This document shows, piece by piece, positions 13,357 to 23,178 of a stretch of DNA of 64,000 bases. This DNA is from Sipunculus nudus. Taxonomy: Eukaryota > Annelida > Sipuncula > Golfingiida > Sipunculidae. The stretch lies in the NCBI GenBank assembly GCA_026874595.1, contig CM049318.1, positions 24,137,456 to 24,201,455 on the forward strand, in the 5' to 3' direction. The notes under the pieces are model-generated. The model was not told the DNA's origin. It searched no databases and saw only the letters and a list, made by a program, of their open reading frames with translations. The position numbers and the translations under genes are program-made. Position 1 is the first letter of the stretch. Each line of letters begins with the position of its first letter.

Positions 13357-14427
13357 GTGCATCTTGGACTCGGTCTTGTACTCGGACTCGTGCATCTTGG
13401 ACTCGGACTTGTACTCGGACTCGTGGAGCCTGGACTCGGACTTGTACTCGGACTCGTGCAATTTGGACTCGGACTTGTACTCGGACTCGTGCATCTTGGA
13501 CTCGGACTTGTACTCGGACTCGTGCATTTTGGACTCGGACTTGTACTCGGACTCGTGGAGCCTGGACTCGGTCTTGTATTCGGACTCGTGCATCTTGGAC
13601 TTGGACTTGTACGCGGATTCGTGCATCTTGAACTCGGACTCGTGGAGCCTCGACTCGGACTTGTACTCGGGCATCTTGGACTCCACTTGTACTCGGACTC
13701 GTGCATCTTGGACTTTGACTTGTACTCGGACTCGTGCATCTTGGACTCGGACTTGTACTCGGACTCGTGGAGCCTGGAATCGGACTTGTACTCGGAATCG
13801 TGCATCTTGGACTTGTACTCGGACTCGTGCATCTTGGACTCGGACTCGTGAAGCCTGGACAAGGACTTGTACTCGGACTCGTGCATCTTGGACTCGGACT
13901 TGTACTCGTACTCGTGGAGACTGGACTCGGACATGTACTTCTAACTCGTGCATCTTGGACTCGGACTTGTACTCGGACTCGTGGAGCCTGGACTCGGACT
14001 TGTACTCGGACTCGTGCAATTTGGACTCGGACTTGTACTCGGACTCGTGCATCTTGGTCTCGGACTCGTGGAGCCTGGACAAGGACTTGTACTCGGACTC
14101 GTGCAATTTGGACTCGGACTTGTACTCGGACTCGTGCATCTTGGTCTCAGACTCGTGGAGCCTGGACTCGGACTTGTACTCGGACTCGTGCAATTTGGAC
14201 TCGGACTTGTACTCGGACTCGTGCATCTTGGTCTCGGACTCGTGGAGCCTGGACTCGGACTTGTACTCGGACTCGTGCAATTTGGACTCGGACTTGTACT
14301 CGGACTCGTGCATCTTGGTCTCGGACTCGTGGAGCCTGGACAAGGACTTTTACTCGGACTCGTGCATCTTGGACTCGGACTTGTACTCGTACTCGTGGAG
14401 CCTGGACTCGGACATGTACTTTGACTC
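13357..14427. repeat. Higher-order repeat block B (shortened)
   Basis: Collinear with block A from its start, but about 518 bp shorter because the terminal part corresponding to 12838-13356 is missing. It carries a private 1-nt insertion near 13937 (TACTTCTAACTCG instead of TACTTTGACTCG). Block C begins immediately afterwards. Confidence 0.85.
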
Positions 14428-15989
14428 GTGCATCTTGGACTCGGACTTGTACTCGGACTCGTGGAGCCTGGACTCGGACTTGTACTCGGACTCGTGCAAT
14501 TTGGACTCGGACTTGTACTCGGACTCGTGCATCTTGGACTCGGACTTGTACTCGGACTCGTGCATCTTGGACTCGGACTTGTACTCGGACTCGTGCATCT
14601 TGGACTCGGACTTGTACTCGGACTCGTGGAGCCTGGACTCGGTCTTGTACTCGGACTCGTGCATCTTGGACTTGGACTTGTACGCGGATTCGTGCAACTT
14701 GAACTCGGACTCGTGGAGCCTCGACTCGGACTTGTACTCGGGCATCTTGGACTCCACTTGTACTCGGACTCGTGCATCTTGGACTTTGACTTGTACTCGG
14801 ACTCGTGCATCTTGGACTCGGACTTGTACTCGGACTCGTGGAGCCTGGAATCGGACTTGTACTCGGAATCGTGCATCTTGGACTTGTACTCGGACTGGTG
14901 CATCTTGGACTCGGACTCGTGAAGCCTGGACAAGGACTTGTACTCGGACTCGTGCATCTTGGACTCGGACTTGTACTCGTACTCGTGGAGCCTGGACTCG
15001 GACATGTACTTTGACTCGTGCATCTTGGACTCGGACTTGTACTCGGACTCGTGGAGCCTGGACTCGGACTTGTACTCGGACTCGTGCAATTTGGACTCGG
15101 ACTTGTACTCGGACTCGTGCATCTTGGTTTCGGACTCGTGGAGCCTGGACAAGGACTTGTACTCGGACTCGTGCAATTTGGACTCGGACTTGTACTCGGA
15201 CTCGTGCATCTTGGTCTCAGACTCGTGGAGCCTGGACTCGGACTTGTACTCGGACTCGTGCAATTTGGACTCGGACTTGTACTCGGACTCGTGTATCTTG
15301 GTGTCGGACTCGTGGAGCCTGGACTCGGACTTGTACTCGGACTCGTGCAATTTGGACTCGGACTTGTACTCGGACTCGTGCATCTTGGTCTCGGACTCGT
15401 GAAGCCTGGACAAGGACTTGTACTCGGACTCGTGCATCTTGGACTCGGACTTGTACTCGTACTCGTGGAGCCTGGAATCGGACATGTACTTTGACTCGTG
15501 CATCTTGGACTCGGACTTGTACTCGGACTCGTGGAGCCTGGACTCGGACTTGTACTCGGACTCGTGCAATTTGGACTCGGACTTGTACTCGGACTCGTGC
15601 ATCTTGGTCTCGGACTCGTGGAGCCTGGACTCGGACTTGTACTCGGACTCGTGCAAATTGGACTCGGACTTGTACTCGGACTCGTGCATCTTGGCCTCGG
15701 ACTCGTGGAGCCTGGACAAGGACTTGTACTCGGACTCGTGCATCTTGGACTCGGACTTGTACTCGTACTCGTGGAGCCTGGACTCGGACTTGTACTCGGG
15801 CATCTTGGACTCGGACTTGTACTCGGACTCGTGCATCTTGGACTCGGACTTGTACTCGGGCATCTTGGAATCGGACTTGTACTCGGACTCGTGGAGCCTG
15901 GACTCGGACTTGTACTCGGACTCGTGCATCTTGGACTCGGACTTGGACTCGGGCATCTTGGACTCGGACTTGTACTTTGACTCGTGCAT
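13941..15989 (-). pseudogene. Longest open stretch of the 11-residue repeat frame; possible decayed repeat-protein gene
   Basis: On the minus strand the 33-bp unit reads as the 11-residue repeat ESKMHESEYKS, very hydrophilic and rich in E, S and K. Across monomers codon 3 varies AAG/AGG/AAA (K or R) and codon 4 varies ATG/CTC/TTG/CTG/GTG (M, L or V). That is conservative in this frame but not in the others, as expected if the unit once evolved as protein. An ATG in this frame lies just outside the array near 16989, but a repeated TAC-to-TAA change (GGACTTTTACTC near 16003, 16069, 16507, 16666, 16825) and a TAG near 16578 interrupt the path. A 1-nt deletion near 14755 then shifts the frame. 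A working protein is unlikely from this copy. It may simply be a minisatellite. Confidence 0.25.
14428..15890. repeat. Higher-order repeat block C
   Basis: Collinear with block A at a constant 2660-bp offset for at least 1.4 kb, including the same open-frame lengths in the same places, so the copy event is recent relative to monomer divergence. Beyond about 15.9 kb the array changes to smaller sub-repeats with a 159-bp spacing of the GGACTTTTACTC variant (16507, 16666, 16825). Confidence 0.85.
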
Positions 15990-16939
15990 CTTGGACTCGG
16001 ACTTTTACTCGGACTCGTGCATCTTGGACTCGGACTTGTACTCGGACTCGTGCATCTTGGACTCGGACTTTTACTCGGACTCGTGCATCTTGGACTCGGA
16101 CTTGTACTCCGACTCGTGCATCTTGGACTCGGACTTGTACTCGGGCATCTTGGTCTCGGACTTGTACTTTGACTCGTGCATCTTGGACTCGGACTTGTAC
16201 TCGGACTCGTGGAGCCTGGACTCGGACTTGTACTCGGACTCGTGCATCTTGGACTCGGACTTGTACTCGGGCATCGTGGACTCGGACTTGTACTTTGACT
16301 CGTGCATCTTGGACTCGGACTTGTACTCGGACTCGTGCATCTTGGACTCGGACTTGTACTCGGACTCGTGCATCTTGGACTCGGACTTGTACTCGGACTC
16401 GTGGAGCCTGGACTCGGACTTGTACTCGTGCATCTTGGACTCGGACTTGTACTCGGGCATCTTGGACTCGGACTTGTACTTTGACTCGTGCATCTTGGAC
16501 TCGGACTTTTACTCGGACTCGTGCATCTTGGACTCGGACTTGTACTCGGACTCGTGCATCTTGGACTCGGACTTGTACTAGGACTCGTGCATCTTGGACT
16601 CGGACTTGTACTCGGGCATCTTGGACTCGGATTTGTACTTTGACTCGTGCATCTTGGACTCGGACTTTTACTCGGACTCGTGCATCTTGGACTCGGACTT
16701 GTACTCGGACTCGTGGAGCCTGGACTCGGACTTGTACTCGGACTCGTGCATCTTGGACTCGGACTTGTACTCGGGCATCTTGGACTCGGACTTGTACTTT
16801 GACTCGTGCATCTTGTACTCGGACTTTTACTCGGACTCGTGCATCTTGGACTCGGACTTGTACTCGGACTCGTGCATCTTGGACTCGGACTTGTACTCGG
16901 ACTCGTGCATCTTGGACTCGGACTTGTACTCGGACTCGG

Positions 16940-17435
16940 ATGGTGTGGAATCGACTGCATTGTTGGTCGTATTCATACAGAAATACATGATCTATTGTTT
17001 GATCATTTACGTGGTTGATAAATAAAAAAAATGTTATCATCCTTATTATAATATATTTTATTTCTCTAATTATCTGGCGATGTTTGTTTGATAAAGAACA
17101 GATTCGCAATCGAAAAATTAATTAATAGTTGAGATTAGTTCCGAATTTAGCTTATTTCTAATGCATAGAATGGCTTTCACTCAAAGAATTACAGGAGTAA
17201 GAAGATACATATTAAATGTTATATTTCTAATTTATTAAACAAGAAACCTGACCACGTCATACTGTTAATTCAGGTGAGGAAATTTACAATATTCAGACAA
17301 TTCCTATAACTGCATGAGTTTAATCTGCGACGTTTAAGTTGGTACGATGGACCTCAGCGGAGTTACTAGAGTAAAGATAATCTTAATTCAAAACAAATTC
17401 AATTTTCTCATTTTACCATTTCTTTGATTAATCTG

Positions 17436-17436
<1 letters not shown>
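16940..17436. other. AT-rich right flank of the minisatellite
   Basis: No gene recognised. On the minus strand a short non-repetitive leader (about 20 codons, starting MYFCMNTT) runs in frame into the first ESEYKS units. An in-frame TAG lies two codons upstream of its ATG. Confidence 0.4.

Positions 17437-17511
<75 letters not shown>
17437..17511. repeat. (TA)n microsatellite
   Basis: About 75 bp of alternating TA, the longest pure tract in the window. Confidence 0.97.
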
Positions 17512-17519
<8 letters not shown>

Positions 17520-20500
17520 TCTATATATAATATTAAAGTAATACACATAGACGTTTAATATATCATAGTGAAAGTGCTCTACCATGCAGGGGAGCATTAA
17601 TAATGCAGTTAGTTTTACGTTATATACTCAGATCTTTTTCTGTAGTACAGCTGACCAGCCGGTTCAATGTTCAGGTAATTAATAATTTAACGTTAATCAT
17701 CCGAATGCGAACAAATGCTTTATCATTAATAATCTGTTGTCAGGTCAGAGCGTCTTCCAAAAGACTTATTTCATGAATATTAAACTTGTTAAGCAATATA
17801 TGTAGTTAAATCGTGACAGACCGGCTTTCCTTATTCCAGCAATGACTTCTGGTATTTTCGCCTAACGATTTCTTGTAATATCAAGGCATCTCCAGTTTCC
17901 TCTTCTTATTGATGGTCTGTTTGTTTATAACTGCGACCACAGTACAACTCCAAGAACACTTGAAGATATTCCAGAATGAACTCTCGTATTATTAAGAATG
18001 TTTTACAACCGAAACTTAGCAATATATTGTTAACTTTTAAAAAATGTCTAAGGGTAATTGGTAACTTGATAAGCTGCTGATAAGACAAAAGTTGATTTCA
18101 AAGCCTACTTACCGCACATTTCATTAACAAAATCAAATTTGTTTTTGATGCTCTGGGATCCTGATTTTGATGCTCTATAAAAAATCATAAATGTAGACGA
18201 CTGATGGCGCTCCGATAGCCCCTTCAAAATATAAATTGATATATCTCTCGATTAATTGAGAATTAAGGAAAACTACCCCCTCAGGACAATTTTTGCATCA
18301 TTTCCAACATATGAAACGAAACACGTGCATATATCCGACACTTGGCCAAGAAGAATTCCGTGAGAACAGTTTAGTGAGACCACCCTTAATTATACTAAAG
18401 ATTTATGCAGGGCAGCCCGCTTCAAGTGATGCTTGACGTTTTACAAGGCCTAGATTAAAATAACACATTTTAGAATACATGTATGGAAATGTAAAAGTAT
18501 ACCATATAATATGTGCTTTTGTAACATTGCATGGTTTCAGTGTTAGAAGTTAAACCCGACTGTGCTCGATATATGACAACACTCAGCCAGTACCTCTCTG
18601 AGAGATAAATACTCAAATTAATTCTAAAAATGCAGGTCATATTTTATTTCAATATTTTTAAAACATCGTTTCTTTATATCCAACCATCTTTGATCTCTAA
18701 ATCAAACAAGCACATATCGTTTAAAGTGCACGTTTTACCTCTGAATAAACCACGTTCTTAACAATAAGGAAAAAGTACCGTGTTTTTCTGGTTCTAAGAT
18801 TTGCTAAGATAACAGGGATCTCAGTGAGTGAACATCAAACGACTCGGAGGGGACAAGCAATAAAGACGATGTAAGCACAACTCAGCATAGACAGTGTACT
18901 CCAAGACTCAAATGCTTTCATGTCTATACATAAAGGCGGCGAGAGCGGAAATGCATGATGGGAAGACACCTGTGTTTCTCAGGGGTGAGTTTAGCACTCA
19001 CTCCGATTCTCATTCACAAAAAAATATATCGGTTAATGGGTTTGTTTAGAACTTCCACTTTATTTAATAGAATTGTTCTTTGATAAGTGTCAACATTTTT
19101 ATTCCACTTTTACACGCGACAGATTCAATAAAATCACGCAAGATATATCGCGTGCGATTTCCGTCAATGTTTGATGAGAAACGAAACGGTGTATAATTTT
19201 TACAGATTCTAAACTGTCCAAAATAAATATTATTTTTCTTTATATTCCATTCAAACAGATCTGCTCATCTAGATTTTTCTCTCAATTTCTTTCAAGTTCA
19301 TTACGTTAGCCAATAAATTCAACTTTTCACAATATAAAGTTTGACCCTTTATGATAATGTAAGAAGGATTATCAGGTGACAGATATAAGGTACCTTTTAA
19401 CTGAAATACAACAGAACACGATATTATTTCTTATCAGTCTAACGGACCTGAATACTTCGTGTTACAAATTTATTTACCAGCGGGTGGCTGTACAGTTAGG
19501 AAGGATACTTTCAAAGGCGCATTCTCCACCCCCGCCCCCTTCATACACTCATATACTTTTCAAGGGATATACCATATTTAAATACACCCCCGCTTATCTC
19601 AGTATAGTGTAAACATAATAAAAAAAATATGAATGGTGCCCCCGAACTCCTTTTTTTTTGGGGGGGGGGGGGGTCCGAAGGATGGGAGCCATCCTTCTGT
19701 TGCGGTGGGAAAGTCTAAAGTTTCCACTCAAAATTAAAACAGTACTAAAGTATGTTGGGTATTCTCCCCTCATGAAGTTAAAACCTTTCTCCTAAAAATT
19801 TTAATCACTAATAAATAAGACATATATACATCTATAACGTTGAATGGGTACCAGTATGTCGTGGAAACGAGTGAATCATGGCATATTAAACGGAACTTTG
19901 GTATTTCATACATTTCCGAACGACTTAAGATCATTGATACTTGCGGACCTTCAAAAATCTGTGACACGTTTTTGCTAATAATTCACACTTTTACTATTTG
20001 AAATCAGAACCTTTTCTTAATGTAAATATGACATAATAGCAAAGCTGTTGTAGGTACAATATGGTATGAATCCCGATTGACAAAAAAGGGGCAGGGCCTC
20101 CATGGCCCAAACCAAAGTACGCCCATGTAACATTAGTGATACACTTATACTGAAGTTATTATTTGACACAGAATTTCTTCTTAAAAATCAACTGACAAAC
20201 AAGTTGACTTTTCAGGGAAAAAAATGGTTTAGAACTTTTACAATGGTACACACCTGCTTCGTATAAAGAAAACAAATACTATTAGCAGATTACCTGTGTT
20301 TTATCAAGATGCCCTGGATTGCGGGAGCGTATCCACTAATATAGGGCTGCGTTTTATCTGGTGCAAATGCAGACAAAGGTGTCCCGAGACCAGAGATCCT
20401 GTTCATGACGGTTTGGAATTACTAGCCTCGTCCTTGTCTCAGCTGTGGATGATACAGAAGGAATTTATTTAATAGAAACAGTGTATATCGGTCTCTATTG

Positions 20501-20779
20501 TATTGTGACGGCCAGGTCCTTCCCCGACACATGATACGAATACATGAATGCCTTCTAACGGTTACCCAGGCTGCCACTGTATGTCTTCAGAATACCATGT
20601 ACATGTATCGCTAAAAATATATCGGTACCTGACCTAATGAATATCGTATCCTGTGTGTGTGTTTTTTTTTTTAATTTTGACATGCACGGCTTCCGGTTTG
20701 ACCGGCCTATTGTAAAAAATCAGGAAACCGAACCACCCTCAGACAGGATGTTGCTTCTTCTCAAAACGAAAATTTTACA
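17512..20779. other. AT-rich intergenic stretch; poly(G) and a small hairpin
   Basis: No gene recognised. A T/G homopolymer junction (run of T then 14 or more G) is near 19650-19673. A 9-bp hairpin GAAGGATGG-GAG-CCATCCTTC follows at about 19678-19698. Short frames at 17906-18088, 19376-19612 and 19770-19967 have no recognisable features. Confidence 0.5.
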
Positions 20780-20950
20780 TTTCCGCATTGTTGGACTGCC
20801 GGGACTTCATGTCAAACAAATGTCAAACTTTAAAATAAGGTTTTTTGTTTCATTTCAAGGAAGCAGCTTTTGTTTATCTCTCACATGCATATGCGTACAA
20901 AATATAACTCACACCGTGAAGTCCTCACAAAAAAACCTCTCATGTTTATG
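20780..20950 (+). repeat. Dispersed repeat R1, copy 1
   Basis: Shares the order ATTGTTGGACTGCCGGGACTTC, GTCAAAC, TTCATTTCAAGGAA, TTCACATGC-like and ACCGTGAAGTCCT with copies at 28285-28605, 28835-29030, 40680-40780 and 40960-41170. Length is about 200-250 bp per copy. No coding capacity or tRNA-like head was recognised, so the class is unknown. Confidence 0.55.
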
Positions 20951-21025
20951 AAGATTGCTTTGAAATAATTCTCATTCAATGTATTTGACTTCATTACCTC
21001 TTTACTAGATGAATACTTACGCCGC

Positions 21026-21280
21026 CAGGGGCGTCAATATAGGGGTGGGGGGTTGGGTGTATATATACCCCCCACTTTTTGGCAAGGGGGTATGATCAAT
21101 GTAATCACCCCCCCCCCACTTTTCAGAGAATAATATTATAATATTGCAAATGAAATATATTAATAAATAGAATTAAAGATTTTGGATCTATTTACTAAGA
21201 ATTCTAATATCTAAACCTTTCTTAGAATTCACAAAATAACTTATTTTCTAAAACATTATAATTATTTATATATGATTAAA

Positions 21281-21347
<67 letters not shown>

Positions 21348-21432
21348 GTATATGCCACTCACAGATGCTGAAAAAGGTATATATGTGTGTATATATAGTT
21401 GTATATGCCACTCACAGATGCTGAAAAAGGTA

Positions 21433-21486
<54 letters not shown>

Positions 21487-21527
21487 ACGTCATCCCCCTC
21501 ACCCTGGAAGAAAAATTGACGCCACTG
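21026..21527. mobile_element. hAT-like non-autonomous element
   Basis: Terminal inverted repeats CAGGGGCGTCAAT at 21026 and, as reverse complement, CAGTGGCGTCAAT ending at 21527 match at 12 of 13 positions. CAGGGGCG-type ends are typical of hAT elements. The inside holds G/C homopolymers and a long (TA)n region and no transposase. An 8-bp target duplication is not visible (TACGCCGC versus ATGAGCTA), so the copy is old or the ends are slightly off. A related left end is at 27978. Confidence 0.6.
21281..21482. repeat. (TA)n/(TG)n microsatellite with a duplicated 56-bp insert
   Basis: TA tracts flank two tandem copies of a roughly 56-bp segment reading TAGTTGTATATGCCACTCAC followed by AGATGCTGAAAAAGG, TATATATGTG and TGTATATA. 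The two copies look identical, indicating a recent slippage or unequal-exchange event inside the hAT-like element. Confidence 0.85.
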
Positions 21528-21622
21528 ATGAGCTACGAAGCCCCCGTGCATCACTGACGCCAACAACCCCTAACAACCAGAGTCGTACTCTTGTGAAACC
21601 GATTCAGCGCTATGTGGAAAAC

Positions 21623-21990
21623 CAACATGGGTTGACATAATAGCGGACCGAACTGTCTCGCTTGTATATAAAGCTTGTTTGTTTTTCTAGCGAAGCGGTT
21701 GGAACGTCGGACATGAGCGCCACCGACAATGGTTCGAATCCCGGATAGGCCTAGTTATTTTCCCCCAAGCGATTTGTCTTCGTGATAAATGGGGGCTCGT
21801 CCGAAGTGACGGCAAACTTTGTGACTCGGGGAATGGTGGTTTGATGTAATTGGGCATTTACCGCCATCTTGTTCACGAAAAGTGTGACTCCTAGGATAGT
21901 TTTCTTGTTCTGATACAAGAACGCTCCTAAGAGGGGGAGTGTTACGGGGTGACACAAAAGCGGACCGAACTGTCTACACTCGATGCAAGT
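21623..21990 (+). mobile_element. TRIM-like miniature LTR retroelement (or internally deleted Gypsy-type element)
   Basis: Order on the plus strand: an LTR-like block starting near 21623 with AGCGGACCGAACTGTCT (21642-21658) and a TATATAAA box (21665-21672); then TGGGGGCTCGTCCG at 21790-21803, matching the first 14 nt of the primer-binding site complementary to tRNA-Pro; about 125 bp without coding capacity; a polypurine tract AAGAGGGGGAG (21929-21939); and a second LTR start TGTTACGGGGTGACA at 21940, which again contains AGCGGACCGAACTGTCT. This is the canonical LTR-PBS-PPT-LTR order with almost no interior. The two LTRs match only over their first 35 bp or so, so the second is truncated or diverged. 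Confidence 0.5.
21688..21741 (+). other. tRNA-like module (Pol III A and B boxes)
   Basis: TAGCGAAGCGG at 21688-21698 fits the A-box consensus and GTTCGAATC at 21732-21740 is a perfect B box. The spacing is normal for a tRNA promoter. The region between can pair GTCGG with CCGAC but leaves a 12-nt loop, so it is not a functional tRNA. It lies between the TATA box and primer site of the TRIM-like element, and could be a SINE head inserted there or part of that family's LTR. Confidence 0.5.
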
Positions 21991-22344
21991 CCGAACTCGA
22001 GTATAAGTTACAACACTGCAGATTTTTTTCTTGAAAACTAAAATTACTAGTTTGGGTTATTTTTTCCGGTTTATTTTTTATCAGACTGGAGGGTAGGGGG
22101 GGGGGATTTTTTCCATGCGCTATTATTGATATAGGTGCTTTTTTCTCACGTTATACCTGGGTTTAAGTATACATAGCAAGAATGCAACGAAAGCTATTAT
22201 ATCTGTTCATCAATTGTCTCCAATTAAGCTGTATTAAAAGTTATGTCTGATGGGGATTTGCTAGCGTTCTGATGATATAATATACGTGTGTAAAGGCAAA
22301 AGACCACAAGAAACTTTGGAAGGGGAAGTACTAATACTAAATCG
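21991..22344. other. Intergenic stretch left of duplication copy A
   Basis: No gene recognised. A short G run lies near 22092-22107. No homology to the corresponding flank of copy B was seen. Confidence 0.4.
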
Positions 22345-22869
22345 TTCAGGAGCATTTAAGAAGAATTTTAATCATTTTGAAAGTCGAGAACTATTCTGGT
22401 TTCAGCTTGAATAAGATTCATGTCTAATGAACGAGGTGTATTTCCCCAAATCCTTTTCTTTAACATGGAAATTGTGATCCGTTAGGATTTATTGTCCAAC
22501 AAAATCATATATCAGCATTCAGTGGATGATTTCATAAACCCTTTATCAAGTTGAGAGTAGATGGAATATATAGCAAGCTTGTCAAATACTTGCTTTTTCC
22601 TTTAGTAGGCATTTTTGGAATCAGCCTCAGGCTGCATTGTTAATTAAAGTAAGTGAAATAAAAACTGTTGAGTTTTGAATGTAGCATTCATTCTCCTTTA
22701 TGATAGCTAACAGGTCTGAGTAAAAAAAAAATTGTAATTATTTTCCTTGCTTGGGTTAGAGCGTATTGCCTGTAAAATTTGGTCAGATCGGACCTAAGTG
22801 GTTCAGATCACGAAAGTCGGTGTTCAGCTTGCAGCAATCCTACTTATTACGCATAATACGCACCGAGTC

Positions 22870-23178
22870 ATTTGTCATGTATACATTTACTAGTTGCGAA
22901 AGTTGACGTCATCCCGGGCTTAATGTATGTTATGGTTATGGAACAGACGTTGATGTATACAAAACAAGTGACATAATGGTCCTGGTTGTGTTTGCATGCC
23001 ATGCCCACTGATTTTCAACTTCATTGACCATTTGACAGCTGTTTGAATAGTGCGCCCAAAAGAGATGTAGAAAACGACTGGTACCATGCAGCCAATCACA
23101 GCGGCCAGTTCAGGGGGAAATCCATATAGCCCGGGGTGACGTCAGCTTCCGCAACTAGTAAATGTATACATGACAAAT
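22870..23178. mobile_element. Long-TIR MITE with CRE motifs in both arms
   Basis: The left arm (22870-22920) reads ATTTGTCATGTATACATTTA, CTAGTTGCGAAAGTTGACGT and CATCCCGGGCT. The right arm (23133-23178) is its reverse complement with only a few mismatches, giving inverted repeats of about 48 bp. Both arms contain the palindromic cAMP-response element TGACGTCA. The interior of about 210 bp has no open frame of note. Copy B has no counterpart, consistent with insertion after the duplication. Confidence 0.8.

Larger units (their letters stand above)
11362..16939. repeat. 5.6 kb minisatellite of a 33-bp unit with 27-bp and 21-bp variants
   Basis: The basic unit is 33 bp, readable as CTCGGACTTGTA + CTCGGACTCGTG + CATCTTGGA. 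Internal 12-bp similarity explains shorter monomers of 27 bp (TACTCGGGCATC in place of TACTCGGACTCGTGCATC) and 21 bp (loss of GGACTTGTACTC). The third block alternates mainly between CATCTTGGA, GAGCCTGGA and CAATTTGGA. Each unit holds three CpGs, so the array is a CpG-dense island in AT-rich DNA. Because 33, 27 and 21 are multiples of three and stops are rare, several frames on both strands stay open for hundreds of codons. Frame-breaking 1-nt changes are near 11532, 12090, 13683, 13937 and 14755. No spacers or leader are present, so it is not a CRISPR array. Confidence 0.97.

Noticed and set aside
11365-17109. Open frames of 600-1330 codons on both strands
   Set aside because: They overlap in several frames and are produced by a tandem unit whose length is a multiple of three and which has few stop triplets. 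Only the ESKMHESEYKS frame shows any coding-like pattern, and it is interrupted.
21688-21741. Functional tRNA gene
   Set aside because: A and B boxes are good, but the anticodon loop is 12 nt and acceptor pairing is not evident. A tRNA-derived module fits better.
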